From assembly GCA_000961765.1 (NCBI GenBank), contig LADT01000013.1, positions 62,001 through 126,000 of the forward strand: a stretch of DNA of 64,000 nucleotides, written 5' to 3'. The stretch is from Clostridiaceae bacterium BRH_c20a (GTDB lineage Bacteria > Bacillota > Peptococcia > Peptococcales > BICA1-8). This document shows, one piece after another, positions 43,401-51,484 of the stretch (its first letter is position 1; each line of letters starts with the position of its first letter). The notes beneath the pieces are model-generated. The model did no database searches. It had not been told where the DNA came from and saw only the letters and a list, made by a program, of their open reading frames with translations. Both the position numbers and the translations under genes were made by a program.

Positions 43401-43808
43401 AACCAGTTGGCTGACAATAACCCTTTCGGCACCGTTTATTATAAACGTGCCTTTATTTGTCATCAACGGAAAATCCCCCATGAAAACTTCTTGCTCTTTA
43501 ACCTCACCGGTTTCTTTATTAATTAGTCTTACTTTTAAACGCAAGGGGGCAGCATATGTAACATCTCTTTCTTTACATTCATCCACATGATATTTGGGTT
43601 CCCCCAGAGTATAATCAACAAACTCTAGAATTAAATTTCCAGTGAAATCCTGAATGGGGGATATATCATGAAACATCTCCCTTAAACCTTCTTCAAGAAA
43701 CCACTGATAAGAGTTTTGTTGAATTTCTATTAAGTTAGGCATTTCCATAACCTCTTGGATCTGCGCAAAACTATGCCTTTGTCTAAGCGCACGAGTCGGA
43801 TTGACCAA
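40440..43808 (-). CDS. rpoB: RNA polymerase beta subunit
   Basis: 1122 aa. The rifampicin pocket reads [20 protein letters not shown], then [29 protein letters not shown]. The aspartate, histidine and serine positions most often mutated in resistant strains carry the wild-type residues. Catalytic-centre [13 protein letters not shown] is present. The C terminus ends in a highly acidic tail ([20 protein letters not shown]) seen in several Clostridia. It appears to have its own promoter. Confidence 0.98.
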   Translation of the reverse strand: MVNPTRALRQRHSFAQIQEVMEMPNLIEIQQNSYQWFLEEGLREMFHDISPIQDFTGNLILEFVDYTLGEPKYHVDECKERDVTYAAPLRLKVRLINKETGEVKEQEVFMGDFPLMTNKGTFIINGAERVIVSQLVRSPGAYYSETIDTSGKRLYNATLIPNRGAWLEFETDVNENIFVRIDRTRKLPATVLLRALGYGSNGQILELFDSDDRIRMTLERDHTESEGEALVDIYKRLRPGEPPTVDSARSLLSTLFFDPKRYDLAKVGRYKLNKKLKLQIDKEIKHITKEDIVASIKYLIKLVKEEGRPDDIDHLGNRRLRSVGELLQNQFRIGLSRMERVVRERMTIQDVDVITPQVLINIRPVVAAIKEFFGSSQLSQFMDQTNPLAELTHKRRLSALGPGGLSRERAGFEVRDVHHSHYGRMCPIETPEGPNIGLISSLSTFARINEFGFIETPYRKVNKEEGKVTEEIEYLTADEEDNYAVAQANAPLDEEGRFINKKVNARHGHEIIFVDAHRVDYMDVSPKQVVSIATAMIPFLEHDDANRALMGANMQRQAVPLLRTDAPLVGTGMEFKAAYDSGVMVIAKESGSVQKVTANEIVINNDQGKTDNYKLTKFDRSNQGTCINQKPLVRSGQRVEKGDLLADGPSTDKGELALGRNVLVAFMTWEGYNYEDAILLSKKLVKEDYYTSIHIEEYECDARDTKLGPEEITRDIPNVGEDVLKNLDDRGIIRVGAEVRPGDILVGKVTPKGETELTAEERLLRAIFGEKAREVRDTSLRVPHGEAGKIVDVKVFSRENGDELAPGVNQIVRVYIAQKRKISEGDKMAGRHGNKGVVSRIMAEEDMPFLPDGTPVEIVLNPLGVPSRMNIGQVMETHLGMAAKALGIHMSVPVFDGASENDIMEMLEKAGFDKSGKFTLRDGRTGEAMDNQVTVGYMYVLKLAHLVDDKIHARSTGPYSLVTQQPLGGKAQFGGQRFGEMEVWALEAYGAAYTLQEILTVKSDDVVGRVKTYEAIVKGENVPEPGVPESFKVLIKELQSLCLDVKILSEDDEEIEIQEAEDDIAETAKELGLDIPSEEEKERAIIADGNLVVGEDIGDDEEDVDFEDMNIDLDEEDEDALD

Positions 43809-43978
43809 TTACTCTCACCCCTTAGCATTATTTAACGACAATATGCAATATAAAAGCAAGGCAGTGACCTCACTTATTAAATAAAGAAAATTACCTTAAC
43901 TATTTTTGCCATTATTCAACTAGTATATTCTTATTACAAATCCATTTGCCAAAGATTAACATGAAATCGCATTCTATA

Positions 43979-44007
43979 ATGCTAGCACAACGATTTTGGA
44001 AAGTCAA
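43979..44007 (-). promoter_or_regulatory. Candidate rpoB promoter
   Basis: TTGACT (44007-44002), 17 bp, TAGCAT (43984-43979) with a TG extended -10. Together with the strong terminator after rplL it suggests rpoBC is transcribed independently of rplJL. The -10 is only a 4/6 match. Confidence 0.5.
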
Positions 44008-44029
44008 GGGAGTATTTCGGGAACGTTAT

Positions 44030-44186
44030 TGCGTGGGCTCGTGAGCGCGTGGGCACGAAAAACCGTAGAGGTACGTATTTCACTTCTGCATCTAAATTCT
44101 TCATCATACAGTTTCCGAAGCAAACGGGCAACAATGCTACATTTATTACATAATTTTATGACGCGCTCACGTGCCCACGAGAAGGC
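44030..44186. repeat. Inverted pair of GTGAGCGCGTGGGCACG repeats (rplL-rpoB gap)
   Basis: GTGGGCTCGTGAGCGCGTGGGCACGAAAA (about 44031-44060) and its near reverse complement ACGCGCTCACGTGCCCACGAGAAGG (about 44160-44185) flank about 100 bp of unique sequence. Related sequences occur at 5402-5432, 11468-11500 and 50445-50470. No credible gene lies in this 417-bp gap; the plus ORF at 43996 is composed of the repeats. Confidence 0.75.
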
Positions 44187-44195
44187 GAATTGACG

Positions 44196-44225
44196 TTAAA
44201 AAACACCCTTTCGGGTGTTTTTTAA
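44196..44225. terminator. Terminator of rplJ-rplL
   Basis: AAAAAACACCC-GAAA-GGGTGTTTTTT directly after the rplL stop, symmetric and able to act in both directions. Confidence 0.88.
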
Positions 44226-44600
44226 CTACTTAATTGTTACAGCTGCGCCAGCTTCTTCAAGTTTTTTCTTAACTTCTTCAGCTTCTGCTTTTTCAACTTT
44301 TTCTTTAACTGGTTTAGGCGCTCCATCAACTAGGTCTTTAGCTTCTTTTAAGCCTAAACCAGTTAATTCACGAACCACTTTGATTACGTTGATTTTTTTC
44401 TCGCCGGCAGCAGTTAATATTACATCAAATTCAGTTTGCTCTTCAACAGCTTCAGCAACAGGAGCTGCGCCCACAGCTGCAACAGCAACAGGAGCAGCGG
44501 CACTTACACCAAATTCTTCTTCAAAAGCTTTAACTAATTCGGATAATTCTAATACAGAAAGACCTTTTACTAATTCAATAATTTCATTTACTTTAGACAT
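44226..44600 (-). CDS. rplL: 50S ribosomal protein L7/L12
   Basis: 124 aa. N-terminal dimerisation helix pair ([30 protein letters not shown]), an Ala-rich hinge ([14 protein letters not shown]), and a globular domain [44 protein letters not shown] (abridged). Stalk protein recruiting translational GTPases; several copies per ribosome. Followed by a terminator. Confidence 0.98.
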   Translation of the reverse strand: MSKVNEIIELVKGLSVLELSELVKAFEEEFGVSAAAPVAVAAVGAAPVAEAVEEQTEFDVILTAAGEKKINVIKVVRELTGLGLKEAKDLVDGAPKPVKEKVEKAEAEEVKKKLEEAGAAVTIK

Positions 44601-44656
44601 TTATTTTTCCTCCTTATTATATACAACTAGTTTATTTTTTTGTTAGGCACTCTTTC

Positions 44657-45184
44657 TTACGCTTGTGATTCTTTGAGTTTTCTGACTTCTTCTAGAGCAT
44701 AACCCAGTTTTCTGATAGGTCCTTGAAGCACATTGACCAGACCTACGATTGGAGCTTGGAAAACAGAAGCGACTTGAGCTAGCAGAACTTCCCTTGGAGG
44801 AAGGTCAGCCAGAGCTTTTACCTGTTCAAACCCAATAACCTGGCCTTCTAAGATACCGCCCTTAATTTCCAGGTTTTTATGGTCTTTTGCAAACTTGGAA
44901 AGTATTTGTGCTGGCGAAACTGCATCCGCTAAACCAAAGGCTACGGCAGTAGGTCCTTGGAAGTATTCCTCTGTACCTGCAATGCCCGCTTCCTTAGCAG
45001 CGATTTTTAAAAGAGTATTTTTTACTACTCTATAATCTACACCTGCTTCTCTTAGTTTGCTTCTTAATTCGGTAACTTCAGCAACATTAAGACCGCGGTA
45101 ATCAGTAATAACTACAGATTTTGAATCATTAAATTTTTCAACCATCTCTACAACTATCTGTTTTTTAGTTTCGGGACTATCCAA
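44657..45184 (-). CDS. rplJ: 50S ribosomal protein L10
   Basis: 175 aa. SKSVVITDYRGLNVAEVTELRSKLREAGVDYRVVKNTLLKIAA is diagnostic. It anchors the L7/L12 stalk. The C-terminal helix LVNVLQGPIRKLGYALEEVRKLK binds L12 dimers. It is preceded by an L10-type leader RNA, the usual site of feedback control by L10-L12. Confidence 0.97.
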   Translation of the reverse strand: MDSPETKKQIVVEMVEKFNDSKSVVITDYRGLNVAEVTELRSKLREAGVDYRVVKNTLLKIAAKEAGIAGTEEYFQGPTAVAFGLADAVSPAQILSKFAKDHKNLEIKGGILEGQVIGFEQVKALADLPPREVLLAQVASVFQAPIVGLVNVLQGPIRKLGYALEEVRKLKESQA

Positions 45185-45221
45185 TAGTGTACACCTCCAT
45201 TCTTATTTTGGGTTAAAAATG

Positions 45222-45300
45222 TGATTGGTCTATGGTCTATAGTCGTTAGTCTATAGTATAGTGCCTTTACAATAAGCTATTGACCATTAGCTATCGACTA
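45222..45300. repeat. CTATRGT-class heptamer arrays in the rplJ leader
   Basis: TGGTCTA-TGGTCTA-TAGTCGT-TAGTCTA-TAGTATA (about 45228-45262), then TTGACCATTAGCTATCGACTA (about 45282-45301). The array lies between the L10 leader structure and the rplJ start, so it is transcribed in the mRNA. Same class at 2548, 7182, 10032, 47895 and 55797. Confidence 0.8.
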
Positions 45301-45308
45301 AACTAAAA

Positions 45309-45415
45309 TTGCCCCCGCTGACAATACGGAGGCAAGAAAACTTCAGGAATATTTTCCTAAAATTAGCCTCGGCAGGAAATTAAGCCAATAACGGCACCTA
45401 CTGTCTACAGCGAAA
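45309..45415 (-). ncRNA. L10 ribosomal protein leader
   Basis: On the minus strand CGCTGTAGACAGTAGGTGCC, TTAATTTCCTGCCGAGGC, then GCCTCCGTATTGTCAGCG. The outer CGCTG/CAGCG pair, the GCCGAGGC/GCCTCCG arms and the AGACAGTAGGTGC core match the L10 leader known upstream of rplJ in Firmicutes, where L10-L12 binding represses rplJ-rplL. Confidence 0.85.
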
Positions 45416-45439
45416 TATTATATTTTATTTACATCACTT

Positions 45440-45468
45440 AATATATATAATGTTTAATAATTTGTCAA
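45440..45468 (-). promoter_or_regulatory. rplJ promoter
   Basis: TTGACA (45468-45463), 17 bp, TATATT (45445-45440), about 25 bp upstream of the L10 leader structure. Confidence 0.7.
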
Positions 45469-45497
45469 CTTTCACTGATAAACTATTCCACCAGCTC

Positions 45498-46190
45498 TTA
45501 GGATACCTTTGTTGTATTAACTTTTACACCAGGTCCCATAGTGGATGAAACAGTAATGCTTCTCAAATACTGACCTTTAGAACTGGCTGGTTTAGCTTTA
45601 ACAAGAACATCTATTATTGTCTGAAAGTTTTCCTGGAGTTTTTCTACATCAAAGGAAGCTTTACCGATAGGAACATGGATAATACTTGTTTTGTCTATCC
45701 TATACTCAATTTTACCGGCTTTAACCTCATTAACAGCTCTTTCAACATCAAAAGTAACAGTTCCGGTTTTGGGGTTAGGCATTAATCCTTTAGGACCTAA
45801 TATCCGGCCTAATTTTCCAACTGTGCCCATCATATCAGGAGTTGCAATAGCAACATCAAAACCAAACCATCCACCTTGGATTTTTTCCAGCATATCTTCA
45901 GCGCCTACAAAATCAGCACCTGCAGCCTCTGCTTCTTTAGCTTTTTCACCTTTGGCAAAGACTAAGACACTGCGGGTCTTACCGGTGCCGTGAGGCAATA
46001 CAACAGCACCACGGATCTGTTGATCAGCATGACGGGGATCCACACCCAATTTCACTGCAACTTCAATTGTTTCATCAAATTTAGCTTTAGCCATTGTTTT
46101 CGCCAATTCTAGAGCCTGCTGCGGTTCATAAACTGTCTGTTTTTCATATGTTTTTATAGAATCCAGGTAATTTTTACCATGTTTTGGCAC
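45498..46190 (-). CDS. rplA: 50S ribosomal protein L1
   Basis: 230 aa from a GTG at 46190 ([18 protein letters not shown]) preceded by AAGGAGGAATGTAAG; the track's start lies 14 codons upstream of that ribosome site. [23 protein letters not shown] and [29 protein letters not shown] (abridged) are diagnostic. It forms the L1 stalk that moves deacylated tRNA. Confidence 0.96.
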   Translation of the reverse strand: MPKHGKNYLDSIKTYEKQTVYEPQQALELAKTMAKAKFDETIEVAVKLGVDPRHADQQIRGAVVLPHGTGKTRSVLVFAKGEKAKEAEAAGADFVGAEDMLEKIQGGWFGFDVAIATPDMMGTVGKLGRILGPKGLMPNPKTGTVTFDVERAVNEVKAGKIEYRIDKTSIIHVPIGKASFDVEKLQENFQTIIDVLVKAKPASSKGQYLRSITVSSTMGPGVKVNTTKVS

Positions 46191-46231
46191 CTTACATTCC
46201 TCCTTGTGGTATTTGCGGAAAAATCCTCCCA

Positions 46232-46287
46232 CTTAATCTTAGGTTAAGGTTAAGATTTTTTCTCAGCCTTAGCCTTAGCCTTAACCT
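46232..46287. repeat. Short hexamer repeat element (rplK-rplA gap)
   Basis: CTTAATCTTAGGTTAAGGTTAAGATTTTTTCTCAGCC, then TTAGCCTTAGCCTTAACC. The minimal form of the family: two opposed hexamer tracts without the TTTCGCT core, 17 bp after the rplK stop. Confidence 0.82.
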
Positions 46288-46303
46288 GTCCCCCGTTAGG
46301 GAC

Positions 46304-46732
46304 CTATCCTTCTACGATTTCGATACCCATACTGCGGGCGGTACCTTCTATCATTCTCATAGCGGCTTCAACCGAAGCTGCATTTAAGTCCTTCATCTTT
46401 TCTTCAGCTATTTGGCGAACCTTAGATATAGGAACCTTGGCAACCTTTTTACGGTTTGGTTCACCAGAAGCTCTTTCAATACCTGCAGCTTTTTTCAAAA
46501 GTACAGCGGCGGGGGGCGTTTTGGTGATAAATGTAAACGACCTGTCCGCAAAAACTGTAATTTCAACAGGAATAATTAAACCTATCTGGTTTTTTGTTCT
46601 CTCATTAAATTCTTTACAAAAACCCATAATGTTAACACCATGCTGACCTAATGCAGGTCCTACTGGTGGTGCAGGATTTGCTTTACCTGCATTTACCTGC
46701 AACTTTATAAAACCAATTACTTTTTTTGCCAT
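46304..46732 (-). CDS. rplK: 50S ribosomal protein L11
   Basis: 142 aa. [38 protein letters not shown] (abridged) with the thiostrepton-region prolines, and [21 protein letters not shown] at the end. GTPase-associated centre and RelA signalling. Between nusG and rplA. Confidence 0.98.
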   Translation of the reverse strand: MAKKVIGFIKLQVNAGKANPAPPVGPALGQHGVNIMGFCKEFNERTKNQIGLIIPVEITVFADRSFTFITKTPPAAVLLKKAAGIERASGEPNRKKVAKVPISKVRQIAEEKMKDLNAASVEAAMRMIEGTARSMGIEIVEG

Positions 46733-46808
46733 TTAGGGTACACCTCCTTAGACAAGTTGTGGTATAGCGGGGTTTAACCCTCCCACTAAAACAAAACAAA
46801 ATTATACT

Positions 46809-47333
46809 TTATACTTTAGCTACCTGTGTGAATTCAAGTTCAACAGGTGTCTCACGACCAAACATAGAAAGGAGAACTTTGACTTTACCTTTATCGGGAT
46901 ATATTTCCCCAATTATCCCCAAGAAGTTTTCAAAGGGACCGGAGTTAACCCGAATATTTTCCCCTACGTTTAAATCAATCCTAGCTTTAGGATCTTCTAC
47001 TCCCATTTGTTTCAAGAGGTTTTTCACCTCTGAATCATGTAAAGGTACCGGTTTTGAACCCGTACCAACAAAACCAGTAACTCCTGTGGTATTTCTAACT
47101 ACATACCAAGAGTCATCTGTCATTTTCATTTCTACTAATACATATCCCGGGAATACTTTGCGTTTGACAATCTTCTTTTTTCCATTTTTAATTTCCATTT
47201 CATCTTCCATGGGGACTAATATGCGAAAAATTTTATCACCCATGTTCATCGACTCAACTCGTTTTTCCAAATTAGCTTTAACTTTGTTTTCGTATCCCGA
47301 ATACGTATGAATAACATACCACTTTTTATCCAT
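46809..47333 (-). CDS. nusG: Transcription termination/antitermination factor NusG
   Basis: 174 aa. NGN domain (KKWYVIHTYSGYENKVKANLEKRV, then KVFPGYVLVEM) and C-terminal KOW domain (VGENIRVNSGPFENFLGIIGEI). It binds RNA polymerase and couples it to S10. 51 bp after secE. Confidence 0.97.
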   Translation of the reverse strand: MDKKWYVIHTYSGYENKVKANLEKRVESMNMGDKIFRILVPMEDEMEIKNGKKKIVKRKVFPGYVLVEMKMTDDSWYVVRNTTGVTGFVGTGSKPVPLHDSEVKNLLKQMGVEDPKARIDLNVGENIRVNSGPFENFLGIIGEIYPDKGKVKVLLSMFGRETPVELEFTQVAKV

Positions 47334-47383
47334 AACACAAGGGCCCTATCACCAGGACCCCCACCCCCTCAACAAACCAATTC

Positions 47384-47599
47384 TTAGATTATTAACTCCA
47401 AGACAAAGCTAAGGGCGGAATCAACAACCCAGATCATTGCAGATACTATAACAACCGTAACCAAAACAACGGAAGTATAAGTAATTAACTCTGATTTATT
47501 TGGCCAATGTACTTTTTTTAGCTCATTTAATGAGCCTTTAGTATATTTTTTTAGTCTTTCCATTAGGCCCGGTTTTTTTTCAGCTTGTCTCACACTCAT
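47384..47599 (-). CDS. secE: Preprotein translocase subunit SecE
   Basis: 71 aa from the ATG at 47599; the track's GTG start lies inside the GTGGAGAAA ribosome site. It has a basic amphipathic stretch (GSLNELKKVHWPNKSELITYT), then one membrane helix (VVLVTVVIVSAMIWVVDSALSFVLELI, abridged). The single-helix Gram-positive form. It clamps SecY. Confidence 0.95.
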   Translation of the reverse strand: MSVRQAEKKPGLMERLKKYTKGSLNELKKVHWPNKSELITYTSVVLVTVVIVSAMIWVVDSALSFVLELII

Positions 47600-47616
47600 T
47601 TTCTCCACTTCCCTAA

Positions 47617-47766
47617 CTACTTAGTTTCTTTATGAACAGTATGGGTTTTGCAAAATGGGCAGTATTTCTTAAGCTCAATTCTATCCGGGTTGTTTTTCTT
47701 GTTCTTGTTAGTACTATAATTACGGCGTTTACACTCAGTACACGCTATTGTAATACCTAAACGCAC
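47617..47766 (-). CDS. rpmG: 50S ribosomal protein L33, zinc-binding form
   Basis: 49 aa, GTG start, not in the ORF track. It reads [20 protein letters not shown], then [26 protein letters not shown]. Two CX2C pairs make it the C+ zinc-binding form. GGAGGTGGCGCCA precedes the GTG at 47766. The order rpmG-secE-nusG is standard for Firmicutes. Confidence 0.97.
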   Translation of the reverse strand: MRLGITIACTECKRRNYSTNKNKKNNPDRIELKKYCPFCKTHTVHKETK

Positions 47767-47825
47767 TGGCGCCACCTCCTAGTCGAATCTTACTAGATTA
47801 CTATTATTTAATCAGTACCTTATCT

Positions 47826-47855
47826 ACTTTAGCACACCGGTTGCAGATGTGTCAA
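47826..47855 (-). promoter_or_regulatory. rpmG-secE-nusG-rplK-rplA promoter
   Basis: TTGACA (47855-47850), 18 bp, TAAAGT (47831-47826) with a TGC extended -10, about 60 bp upstream of rpmG. The rest of the gap to the tRNA terminator (47856-48143) holds a TGGTCTATGGTCTATTG heptamer patch near 47893-47911 and TGACGTAATGCC/GACGTCACGC repeats near 48088-48115; no gene is seen. Confidence 0.7.
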
Positions 47856-48143
47856 CTGCAAATTAGCCGTTAGTTACTATGTACTGATGGTCTATGGTCT
47901 ATTGATAGAATTACTAAGTTATAATTAAATGTATTTTTGCCAATCGCCGGCTGAATTAGTCAAAAGCTAGCATAACATTATGCTTTTCATTGTAAATGTA
48001 ATGCTTTATCATATTTCCTCTATTTTTCTAAGTTATTCTACATAATTTTAAAAAACCTGTCAATTAGATAAGGGTGAATCATGACAGCATGACGTAATGC
48101 CGACTCGAAGACGTCACGCTAGCCATCTAAATCACCCTATACT

Positions 48144-48184
48144 AAAAAAAGAGCAAGATGTGATTACTCATCTTGCTCTTTTTT
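48144..48184. terminator. Terminator of the tRNA cluster
   Basis: AAAAAAAGAGCAAGATG-TGATTACT-CATCTTGCTCTTTTTT, a strong symmetric hairpin beginning 2 bp after the last tRNA. Confidence 0.92.
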
Positions 48185-48185
48185 A

Positions 48186-48262
48186 TGGTGGCGGCGCAGG
48201 GATTTGAACCCCGGACACTGCGGGTATGAACCGCATGCTCTAGCCAACTGAGCTACGCCGCC
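48186..48262 (-). tRNA. tRNA-Met(CAT), elongator
   Basis: GGCGGCG acceptor pairs with CGCCGCC, followed by A and an encoded CCA. Anticodon loop TTCATAC in stem TGCGG/CCGCA. The normal G1-C72 pair distinguishes it from the initiator further upstream. Last of five tRNAs. Confidence 0.95.
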
Positions 48263-48292
48263 ATATATTTTATTAATCGCCTCAACTTGAGC

Positions 48293-48369
48293 TGGAGCCC
48301 ATAACCGGGATTGAACCGGTGAACCTCCGCCTTACCAAGGCGACGCTCTACCAACTGAGCTATATGGGC
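48293..48369 (-). tRNA. tRNA-Thr(GGT)
   Basis: GCCCATA acceptor with TATGGGC, discriminator T, encoded CCA. Anticodon loop TTGGTAA in stem CGCC/GGCG gives GGT, reading ACC/ACT. One of two threonine tRNAs in the cluster. Confidence 0.95.
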
Positions 48370-48373
48370 AAAA

Positions 48374-48449
48374 TGGTTGCGGGAGAAGGATTTGAACCTT
48401 CGACCTTCGGGTTATGAGCCCGACGAGCTGCCAGCTGCTCCATCCCGCG
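48374..48449 (-). tRNA. tRNA-fMet(CAT), initiator
   Basis: CGCGGGA acceptor against TCCCGCA gives the unpaired C1-A72 characteristic of the initiator. Three consecutive G-C pairs flank the anticodon loop (CGGGCTCATAACCCG). CCA is encoded. This fits translation start rather than elongation. Confidence 0.95.
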
Positions 48450-48512
48450 CTAATCTGAAATCAGTCGTCAGAAATCGGATATCAGAATTTAAACCATAAT
48501 TTATCTTTTTTT

Positions 48513-48540
48513 CCGACCTCCGACCTCCGACCTCCGACTT
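48513..48540. repeat. Heptamer array CCGACCT x4 between tRNA genes
   Basis: Three exact CCGACCT units and one CCGACTT, in the 98-bp spacer between tRNA-fMet and tRNA-Tyr. Before it lies AATCAGTCGTCAGAAATCGG, apparently a decayed part of the same class. Confidence 0.88.
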
Positions 48541-48547
48541 CTGTTCT

Positions 48548-48633
48548 TGGTGGAGGGGACAGGATTCGAACCTGTGAAAGCGCAGCTAACAGATTTACAG
48601 TCTGCCCCCTTTGGCCAACTCGGGAACCCCTCC
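48548..48633 (-). tRNA. tRNA-Tyr(GTA)
   Basis: GGAGGGG acceptor, long variable arm (86 nt in all), anticodon loop CTGTAAA giving GTA, encoded CCA. The class-II shape fits bacterial tyrosine tRNA. Confidence 0.95.
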
Positions 48634-48661
48634 ATGTTTTTACTATTAGGTTAATTTATTG

Positions 48662-48765
48662 GGTCAGTGTCTACATGAATGTCTAGCTTACATGACGTGT
48701 CCATATGATTGTCAATTTTACATGACGTGTCACGATGAATGCCATTCTACCGGGATGTGTCATCG
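48662..48765. repeat. 30-bp-period repeat (TGACGTGTC class)
   Basis: GTCAGTGTC, TGACGTGTC, TGACGTGTC and GATGTGTC end at 48671, 48701, 48731 and 48761, exactly 30 bp apart. The intervening 21-22 bp are related (TACATGAATGTCTAGCTTACA, CATATGATTGTCAATTTTACA, ACGATGAATGCCATTCTACC). It resembles the GATGCATC repeat at 55146-55305. A GCACGGTCATGCAGTTTAGCC module follows to about 48830. The repeat lies between tRNA-Thr(TGT) and tRNA-Tyr. Confidence 0.82.
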
Positions 48766-48851
48766 TTTTTTTCGGTGGCACGATCGCACGGTCATGCAGT
48801 TTAGCCTGTAAGCCATGGCACGGATATACCGTATAGCCCTTAAGAGAAAAA

Positions 48852-48927
48852 TGGAGCCGACGATGGGACTCGAACCCGCAACCTGCTGATTACAAGTCAG
48901 CTGCTCTACCAATTGAGCTACGTCGGC
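48852..48927 (-). tRNA. tRNA-Thr(TGT)
   Basis: GCCGACG acceptor with CGTCGGC, discriminator T, encoded CCA. Anticodon loop CTTGTAA in stem GCTGA/TCAGC gives TGT, reading ACA/ACG. First tRNA after the promoter. Confidence 0.95.
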
Positions 48928-48955
48928 CCGGCTATCTGTTTTACTGACAAAATCT

Positions 48956-48984
48956 ATTTTATATCAAATTCGGCCTCAAGTCAA
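48956..48984 (-). promoter_or_regulatory. tRNA cluster promoter
   Basis: TTGACT (48984-48979), 17 bp, TAAAAT (48961-48956), 29 bp upstream of the first tRNA. Confidence 0.75.
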
Positions 48985-49058
48985 CACTTTTTCAGTGGTA
49001 ATTACTGGTTTGTCCAGATAAATACTGACTCCTACTAGCCATTAAATACTCCTATTTC

Positions 49059-49700
49059 CTAGTCCCGTTTTTCTAGATATCTTTCTAGTTTTCTTTTCAC
49101 CCTTTGTAGTGCATTATCGATTGATTTTACATGTCTTTTCAAGTCAACAGCAATTTCCTGATAGGATTTGCCTTCTAGATAAGACATCAGAACTTTCCAT
49201 TCTAATGAACTTAATATCTCACCCATTTTTTCTTCAATGTCGTCAAACTCTTCTCTGCTAATAATAAGTTCCTCAGGATCGGTTATTTTGGAACCGGATA
49301 TTACATCTAATAAGGTTCTATCAGAATCCTCATCATAAATAGGCTTATTTAAGGAAACATAGGAATTAAGCGGGATATGTTTTTGTCTGGTAGCTGTTTT
49401 AATAGCAGTTATTATTTGACGAGTAATACATAACTCCGCAAAAGCACGGAAGGAAGACAATTTATCATAGCGAAAATCCCGTATAGCTTTATATAAGCCA
49501 ATCATCCCTTCTTGAATAATGTCTTCACGATCAGCACCTATGAGAAAGTATGATCTAGCCTTTGCCCTCACGAAATTCTTGTATTTATTAATTAAAAACT
49601 CCAGAGCATAGGTATCACCGTCTTTTGCTATTTCTACTACTTTTTCATCATCCATTATCTCAAAGGTGTCGCAAAGATCCTGCTTTGCAGTAATAGTCAT
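49059..49700 (-). CDS. sigH: RNA polymerase sigma-H factor (early sporulation/stationary phase)
   Basis: 213 aa from the ATG at 49700 (MTITAKQDLCDTF), with GGAGGCGAGAGC upstream; the track adds ten residues. Sigma-70 region 2 reads LEFLINKYKNFVRAKARSYFLIGADREDIIQEGMIGLYKAIRDF (abridged); region 4 reads ILSSLEWKVLMSYLEGKSYQEIAVDL and KSIDNALQRVKRKLE. The position downstream of rlmB-yacP and upstream of rpmG-secE-nusG is that of B. subtilis sigH. A marker for endospore formation. Confidence 0.94.
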   Translation of the reverse strand: MTITAKQDLCDTFEIMDDEKVVEIAKDGDTYALEFLINKYKNFVRAKARSYFLIGADREDIIQEGMIGLYKAIRDFRYDKLSSFRAFAELCITRQIITAIKTATRQKHIPLNSYVSLNKPIYDEDSDRTLLDVISGSKITDPEELIISREEFDDIEEKMGEILSSLEWKVLMSYLEGKSYQEIAVDLKRHVKSIDNALQRVKRKLERYLEKRD

Positions 49701-49805
49701 GCTCTCGCCTCCACTTAAAAATTTCAACATTATGCAATTGTCTGAATATTGCCCAGCCTTAAAAAACCCATATACTCTTTAGTTTGTCCACTTATCACAT
49801 TGATA

Positions 49806-49835
49806 ATTATACCCGAGGTCATAAAAATAAGTCAA
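49806..49835 (-). promoter_or_regulatory. sigH promoter
   Basis: TTGACT (49835-49830), 18 bp, TATAAT (49811-49806), about 105 bp upstream of the sigH ATG and just beyond the yacP stop. A vegetative-type promoter; an AbrB or Spo0A link is not visible. Confidence 0.7.
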
Positions 49836-49853
49836 GGAAAGTTTAAATTGCAG

Positions 49854-50369
49854 CTATTTACCCCGCCGCCATTTTTCAAGAATCACTTTAACTTCATCAG
49901 TCAAATGTGAGTCTAAGCGGTATGGCCTGTACTGATTTTCTTTAAAAAAATTCCTATTATTTTCCACTGTTTCTTCTACTTCTGCTAGAAGCTCCCGAGA
50001 GGATATGCGGTATGCCCCTTTGCCCCAAATCATCTCCTGCTCAGTTTTATCCGAAGTAGCAACAAAAACCCTGCAGTTGATACAAAAGGTAGAAACGAGC
50101 TTTTCAATTACTAAATCTGCAGGTACACCCTCTCCTGAATATATTACCTCCACCTTTCCGCAATACTCCCTACGCTCAACACCACCTTTTACAAGATGGG
50201 CATCAAACACCACTATAACTTTTATGCCTTTATATCCCGAATAATTACTAATAATCTGCAATAATTTCAAACGAGCATGTTCAAAGTTTTTTTCTTTTAA
50301 TTTTATGAGCTCTGGCCAAGCATTTATGACATTATATCCATCAATTATTAATATTTCATCATGGGGCAT
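49854..50369 (-). CDS. yacP: NYN-domain endoribonuclease, YacP/Rae1-like
   Basis: 171 aa. PIN-like NYN fold: ILIIDGYNVINAWPEL at the N terminus, then IKVIVVFDAHLVKGG, GEGVPADLVIEKLV, and FVATSDKTEQEMIWGKGAYRISSRELL. B. subtilis Rae1 (YacP) cleaves mRNA in the ribosomal A site; the same activity is likely but inferred. Neighbours rlmB upstream and sigH downstream match Bacillus. Confidence 0.9.
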   Translation of the reverse strand: MPHDEILIIDGYNVINAWPELIKLKEKNFEHARLKLLQIISNYSGYKGIKVIVVFDAHLVKGGVERREYCGKVEVIYSGEGVPADLVIEKLVSTFCINCRVFVATSDKTEQEMIWGKGAYRISSRELLAEVEETVENNRNFFKENQYRPYRLDSHLTDEVKVILEKWRRGK

Positions 50370-50508
50370 TCTGTCTCCTCCACTTTTTTCTACTGGCTAA
50401 GACTTTTAGGTCAGCAAGCAAAACTCGCCCCAGCGAGTTTTACCGTCCTTTCGTGGGCGAGTGGGCGCGAAAACAAGATATAACGAAATTTATGGGTCGT
50501 CACGCCTG

Positions 50509-51240
50509 TTAAGCATTACTTCTTTGTCGTAATGCTTCATATAGAACAACACCAGTTGCCACTGAGGCATTTAGTGAATTAATTTTACCTTGCATAGGTA
50601 TGGTGACTAAAAAGTCACACTTCTCCTCAGTTAGTTTGCCGAGGCCACTGCCTTCACTGCCAACAACAACTACAAGGGGCCCTTTTAAATCCTGTTCATA
50701 AAGCACTTTTCCCTGCAAAGAAGTACCGACTATCCAGCAGCCTTCCTTCTTCAACTGCTCCATAGTCTGCACAATATTAGCCACCCGGGCAACAGGCACA
50801 TATTCTACAGCACCTGCGGAAGCCTTTGCTACCCCTTCGGTTAAAGGAACAGCTCTCCTTTTAGGAATAATCACCCCGTGAGCCCCTGCTGCATCTGCAG
50901 TTCTTAATATGGCCCCTAAATTATGGGGGTCTTCAATTTCATCCAATATTATAATTAAGGGATCCTCATTTTTTTCTCGTGCTCTCTCTACGATATCCTG
51001 CCATTCTACATAATCAGCAGCCGACGCTAGAGCTGCAACCCCCTGGTGATTCTCACCGGAAAACATTTTGTCCAAATGGCTTCTCTCAACCTGTTGAAGA
51101 GTAATTCTTTTTTGTTTTGCAAGCTTAACAATTTCTTGTATTGGTCCTTTTTCCGTTCCCGCGGCTATAAGTATTTTGTTTATTGATTTATCCGACCTTA
51201 AAAGCTCCAATACAGGGTTTCTTCCAAAAATCTCAGCCAT
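50509..51240 (-). CDS. rlmB: 23S rRNA (guanosine-2'-O)-methyltransferase RlmB / TrmH family
   Basis: 243 aa from the ATG at 51240 (MAEIFGRNPVLELLRSD), behind AAAGGAGTG; the track adds seven residues. SpoU motifs are LDEIEDPHNLGAILRTADAAGAHGV, VVVGSEGSGLG and IPMQGKINSLNASVATGVVLYE (abridged). An N-terminal substrate-binding domain is present. The exact target nucleotide is family inference. Confidence 0.92.
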   Translation of the reverse strand: MAEIFGRNPVLELLRSDKSINKILIAAGTEKGPIQEIVKLAKQKRITLQQVERSHLDKMFSGENHQGVAALASAADYVEWQDIVERAREKNEDPLIIILDEIEDPHNLGAILRTADAAGAHGVIIPKRRAVPLTEGVAKASAGAVEYVPVARVANIVQTMEQLKKEGCWIVGTSLQGKVLYEQDLKGPLVVVVGSEGSGLGKLTEEKCDFLVTIPMQGKINSLNASVATGVVLYEALRQRSNA

Positions 51241-51264
51241 TTTTTTACACTCCTTTGACATACT

Positions 51265-51460
51265 GAATGTCAGTGCTACAGTGCTACAGAAGAATCTTTC
51301 TGACGCCCAATGGGCGCCCCTACCAATTATCCTGCAATGCCTGTGTCAGACGCAGATTATTCACCCGAAAGTATTGTTAGACGCAAAAAATATCCCATTA
51401 GTTAGCAATTGTCTTTTCTGGGCACTGGTCACCGGGTTACTGGACACGGGACCCAATTAA
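51265..51460. repeat. Mixed repeat block between thyX and rlmB
   Basis: GTCAGTGCTACAGTGCTACAG octamers (about 51270-51290), GACGCCCAATGGGCGCCCCTAC (51302-51323), TGTCAGACGC at 51344 and TGTTAGACGC at 51375 (31 bp apart), and degenerate heptamers CACTGGTCACCGGGTTACTGG (about 51424-51455). The same four families occur in the 9884-10592 gap in a similar order. No gene is present. Confidence 0.8.
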
Positions 51461-51484
51461 CTCACACGCTTACTCACTAACACA

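Noticed and set aside
40440-43808. Resistance-type changes in RpoB, S12 or L22
   Set aside because: The rifampicin-pocket residues, the S12 lysine loops and the L22 hairpin all look wild type.
44031-44186. Origin of replication or DnaA-box cluster in the rplL-rpoB gap
   Set aside because: No TTATCCACA-like boxes seen and the gene context is not that of oriC; the GC-rich words are dispersed repeats.
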